Assembly (NCBI GenBank): GCA_026874595.1
Contig: CM049306.1
Coordinates: 18,903,019 to 18,967,018 of the forward strand
Direction of reading: 5' to 3'
DNA: 64,000 nt
Origin: Sipunculus nudus
Taxonomy: Eukaryota > Annelida > Sipuncula > Golfingiida > Sipunculidae
How positions within the stretch are numbered: position 1 is the first letter of the stretch; every line of letters begins with the position of its first letter. This document shows, in pieces, positions 52,701 through 58,700 of this stretch. The translations under genes were made by a program, and so were the position numbers. Below the pieces are notes generated by a model. That model worked only from the letters and a program-made list of their open reading frames with translations, was not told where the DNA came from and made no database searches.

Positions 52701-55700
52701 CTATGGTATAGGTGACATAACTAGAATATAACATGGCCCTAAGTTTGGAGAAAGACCAAGGCCTAAGTTCTCTGGCCATTTTTCCTTGCAAAATTCCTTT
52801 AATTTTTTAAATACCATTAGCACCCTTCCCTTATTAGCACTGTCTATATTTGAGTATGTAAAATAAGCTTTATTCAAGGGTTTGTACTTTGCTGGTCTAA
52901 TGGAAGATAAATAAAGATATTTTAAACACATTGCCCACTGGAGAGAGATCACTGGCTACATGAATGAAAATAGGATTCTAGCTTTTTTCTATGAACAAAT
53001 GGATAAGACTTCTTCATTACTAAAAATAAACTCTGCCCAATTTCATTGGTTTAGCAGAGTTCTGGCAAACAAGTGAACTCAATGAACAATAAATTAATTG
53101 GAAGTTTCTATATATTCCAATTAGCAAGTAATGTAGTTAATGCAGTAGCCAGACTACTAGTTAATGAATGAAAAACTAAAGCTAGACGAGCTCATAACCT
53201 GAGTATGTCTTATGATTATATACACAACAGTGTAAGTGGCAAGGCACACGCCTATACTTAAAAACAATGGATCTATTTAAGTGACGTGTGCTCACACTGA
53301 AGGTCTTATACACAGAATACAAGTCTTAACAACAAGGGCATGCTGGCCAAAGTTCTCATAATAAAGAAAAGCCTTTGCTTGGCTAATCATCTCATTAATC
53401 ATGTACAGACAAAAACTCCTGAATCAATCAACAGTAAGACAGGTACTCGACACAACGATCCGAACCTGCATAAACAATGGCCTCTCCTAGTACCTGATCA
53501 CAAATGTTCCCTCTGCGTCAAAGACTATACACAGTACAAGCCAGATTTGAACATAACACACAAGTGAATGGGAACAGAGAAATTCAATTTCCCCCTGCTC
53601 GGCCTACCATTTGCTTTTGCTCAATGCATGATAAACAAACCTTGTTTATGGTGATTTTGCTTCATAAGCAGATCAATATTCCCACATACCAAATGACTTA
53701 GCATGATTGGCGGCATCCCCCTGACTTTATGGGCCCTACAGTTTTACTTGGCATACATTTTACATTCAGTGCCATTTATAAACACTGTTAGAGTAGACAT
53801 ATTTCATTCTAAGATATGGCATAGATGACCTGGCAGAAGTATAAATGGCTAATTAAATTACATTATGGATGTGGCCAGTTTAATAAGATCAATATTGCTG
53901 GAATATGTTTTATTAATATCAACTGATCTATATAAATATGTATCTTCACTTTCCAGGTGCTATGGTGATTTTTTTTTATTTCTTAAGCACCCAGACATAC
54001 AAGTCCATATTTAAATAGTGATGGAAATTACATATTACAATCATATATAGTGAATATGTTACAACAAGCCGCACCTTAATATGTATCTTTGAATAAGAAG
54101 TCCTTATAAAAATATGATAAAACTGTTATTCTATTGCATACTGAATGTTACAACTATGATGATAAAACCAATAATTTGGTCAAATTTTATTTATCTAAAT
54201 ATGGATACAAAATATGAGGTCATCTTAAACTAGTTATTGACCAAACTTCCACACAGAATTATACCATAAAACTGTGTAGAGTTACACAGTAATAGTATGT
54301 TTTACAAATGTTTATGATGTGTTGGATTATATGTCATATACCTGGACTGATTAGGCATATCCTGCATATCCTCATTTATTCAACAAGTTAACTTTCACTA
54401 CTTATATTAATAGCTGAATATTTATATTTAATATTCCAATGTTGCAATGTCACATGTGGTGGCTTGATTTGGGTCATTTGTTAAAGTTATGTATAAGTGA
54501 TATTCAAGACTACATACACCTGATTAACTTTAATACCCATTTAGTTTGCCTTTGCACAAACACAAAGCAATTCAAGTAAACAGTTTTATTATGTTACACC
54601 TACTCCTAAGCCTATTCATCAATGACATTTGTAATCTGATCAGGTACACAGGATTAAGGGTTACCACAGAAGTTTACATGAAATTAAATGCTATGTGTGC
54701 ATGAATTTTTTGCCTATTAGGGACGCTTAAATTCACAGAACTGTGATTTCTCCACCTCTAGACAGTTCAAACTGAATAATGTATTTTCAGATATTCTGTA
54801 GACCTTAAAGAATATTAAAATAATAATCTATGAGTCATCAAATATAAAAAGGGTTAAGTGGTTTAAAAAATAAAGGAACTCTGTTGGTCTCTGCATTCAT
54901 CCATTATACATCAGTTATAACTTAAACCAATACAATTTAGACAAATGTCAATCTGATCTAAAATTCAGAAACAGGTTTATGCAAGAATGTTTTGAAAACA
55001 CTGGTATTAATCACGTATCCAATTCTTAAAACAATTCACATTAAAGCTTTTAAACACCATTTTTCTGCAATTAATTTTGAGCCCTTTAATTATACAATCT
55101 TCCACATTGGAAAAGGTTTGCAAACTACTGACATATTTTGTTCTAACACTGGTAGAAACATTTACCTGTAGTTCAGAGATTCTCTCCTGCAGCTGCAGTT
55201 TAATGTTTTCTGCTTCTTCAAGGTGGGCCTTGAGGGTTTGCAGTTCACAGTTTTCTTCTTGAACCCACTTCAGGGAGCTGACTTCATCTTCAAGGTGTTT
55301 CTTGATTTCCTCAAGCTGTCCTAATCTTTCTGTGACCCTGTCTCTCTCCCTTTCTACCTGGCCCACCTGTTAATCAAAATATAAGCTACTGTAGATATTG
55401 ATGAACCCCCTCGTGTGGAAATCAATGAATTTCTTCATTTAAATATCTTCTGCACATTCCAAGAGTGTCAAGTTAAAAAAATATTTAACTAGAATACAGG
55501 TAGTCGACAAGTGACTACGTGTAATCGCCGAAATCAGAGTGGGATGGGTGGTGTGAGGCATGGATTGAGTGGCAAGGGGAATAGAGAGAGGTGTTGCATA
55601 TTAGCATGGATGTCTGCAGCGTAAACGTGAATGTAGGTGGCGCCACCTGTCATAAAATCGAGAAAGCTGTCCAGGATGTATAAACCCGTTGTGCAAAAAT

Positions 55701-58700
55701 GGTTGCAGGTGGCGCCAACAGTTTTGCGTATGATGAAGAACTATGTGAGATCTATACAAATGCATAAAAATTTGGCCCAATCGGTCAGACGGTTCCCATG
55801 ATATAAGCTTGGATGTCTGTAGTGTTAACGTGAATGTAGGTGGCGCCACCTGTCATAAAATCAAGAAAGCTATCCATGATGTATACATGCAAAATTTCAG
55901 GTGGATAAGTCCAGCCAATGCAGAGATATGAGTGATTTTATCCCAAGGCATATGAACAGATGGACGCTATGCAAAAATGGTTGCAGGTGACGCCACCATT
56001 TTTAGTGTATGTTATAAAGCTATCGAAGGGCTACATTTAGGCAAAATTTTTAGCCTGATCGGTCAAACGGTTCCCAAGATATGTGGGTTTATGTGTGGAA
56101 ACAGATCCCAAATGGACGCTGGGCAGCGAAGAAAGGTCAGAGGTAAACCAACAAGTGACCCATGGGTCATGACGCTCAGCTGCCAAGCATGACCTGTGAC
56201 ATCATGGAGATTCACAACTTCCAGTCAAATTTTGAAGAACCAATTTGTTGAAAATTTTCTATGACAACAGAAATATATATCACCTATGTCTGGTTAAAAC
56301 ACAGTGAATTGATGGTCTGAGGAAAATGCATGATTGTTAAGCTATCAGGAACTATTCCAACAGCTTGCTTGAAACCTGTCAGTCTCAAGGGAACACCACA
56401 AAGGGCAAATATAAGATCAAAATATATAGCAAAAATCAAGGAAATACATGCAAGAATTATTGAGAAACAGGTGCTTCTGCATGAATTTTTATTCAATACA
56501 AGCCAACTGTACTGCACTTTTATAAATGATGGTAATATTTATTCAAAAATATTTGACCCAATCCTTTACAAGATTACATAAATATACATCAAACTGCATT
56601 CACTTTAACTGTTCTTGAGATAATATGATCAAAAGGAATTAAAAGATGGTTGCCTGGTGGCCATATGGGACTTCTGACAAGACTGAAATCAGACAACAAA
56701 CATTCTCTAAATCGGACCAAACATTAAAGAAAAATTACTGAAACTGCACTGAAGAAAGAATTTCTAAGGTGGCTAACTGGCAGACATAATGGATTTCTGA
56801 CAAGTATGACATTTGATATCCCACATTCTCCAATAAGAGACCAAACTTGGGGCAAATTATCCAGTAATGAATGCCCAAAATAATTCAAAAGGCATGTCCA
56901 GGCCCTCATATCAGATTTATAGATATGCAATTGTAAAAAGTGTAAGTCCAATATTTTTTATTATCACTCTGCTTTTCAATGGGGTCAGCAGGGTAGGTAA
57001 ACTGCCAAACCTGAAAGAAATGAAATGCAGAAAGCATGACTAAGAGTCTTGAAATAAAACAAAAAGCCATCCTAAATCAAGGTACACATCCACATATTAT
57101 GAGAACAAACACTTGCTTTTATATGTGGTGATATATATTAAAATATTCAGATATCTAGGAAACTAAGTTTATTGCTAGGATTCCATAAAATAAACTGCAA
57201 AATGTTCCCATCATCTTATAAATCAGTAGCTAAACCTTAACACTTAACTCTCATAGTCTTAATGCCTGGCTGAAGTATTCCAACAACAGTGTTTTTGTTA
57301 TGAAGTAACGAGGTACTTTATCACTGAGCCTTATCACTTAATAGGCTGATACAAAAGGGAGTCATATGTCACCAGTGTCACTCACAATTACAGCCACACA
57401 GGGAGATGTACCAGCTGGAGTGGGATGGTTATATATACAAGAAAAATAGAGATGGTCTATAAAATAAGTAATTGTGAACATCCCTGACCTATGACCTTGG
57501 CCTTTTGCCCATATATCAACTGGATTCTTTCTAAATGATGGGTAACTACTAACCACTTAAATCTGGTGTAATTACTTGGCAACCAATGGGTGAATAACTT
57601 TGACCTGCAACCTTTAACCTGCTGACCAACTGACCCCAAAATCAATAAGTTATTTATTCAAGCAAAAAGACTCATAAATATGAAGTTTGAGTCAAACTGA
57701 GTGATGCATAGATGTGGCATATGTGAAAGACTGAAGGTTTGGGTTGAACAGTTACACTTGAAATATGCTCACAAGCATTTAGAACAATTGAATATTGTGA
57801 CCTTGACCTTTGACTTTTTGACCTCAACATCAATAGACTTCTTCCCATATTGGTAGATAAGCCATATAAGACAGATGGAAGGTACAGATTGAAAAGTTTG
57901 CCTGAAAATGACTCCACGCAAGAAGTGGGTGCTGTGAACTTGACCTTTGACCTCAAAAATCAACAGGTCTTTTCCCCTGTTGGCAGAGAAGCGATATCAG
58001 TGCTAGAAGGTTTGGAATGAAAAGTCTAGCTTGAAATGTGTCCACAACCTTTTCAAAGAAGTGGATCCTGTGACCCTGACCTTTGACCTTGTGACCTCAA
58101 AATCTATAGGATTCTTCTCCAACTTAGTAGGTGAGCTATATGTGAAAAATCAAAGAATTGGGATGAAAGGGTTGGCTTAAAATGCATCCACAGGCTTTTC
58201 AAAGAAGAGGCTCCTGTGACCTTGACCTTTGACCTTTTGACCTCAAAAAAAATTATGGTTCTTCCCCTGTTGGTAGGTGAGCTGTATGTGAAAGATGGAC
58301 AGTTTAGGATGAAAATTTTGTCTCAAAGAGTTATTTCTGGGGGGTGCAAACACACCCCATACCTTCGAGAATATAGGTCGCAGTGACCTAATTTCAGGTT
58401 TGCAAGGAGATCTTTTTATAACCTCTAAGACTGCATAGGGTTCATGGCCCTAGCCCCTACAGTTACGATTTGTGCCCTGCTAACGGCGGCCGGCCGGCCG
58501 GACGGCCGGCCGGACGGACAGACGGAAGGACGACGGACAAAGACCCATCGCTATAGCCCAGCATGACTGAAAGTCAGCTGAGCTAAAAATGAGGGCCCAG
58601 CAGTTCACATGTGACCCGATCATAATTCTGAATTTTAAAAAAATTCTGCCCAGTGGTTATGGAGGAGTTCTCTGGAAACCTATGCGGCGGCGTCCAACTG

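Noticed and set aside
56965-57009. Possible exon after TTTCTTTCAG (VWQFTYPADPIEKQ)
   Set aside because: The only nearby donor leaves 43 nt, which breaks the phase between exons 2 and 3.
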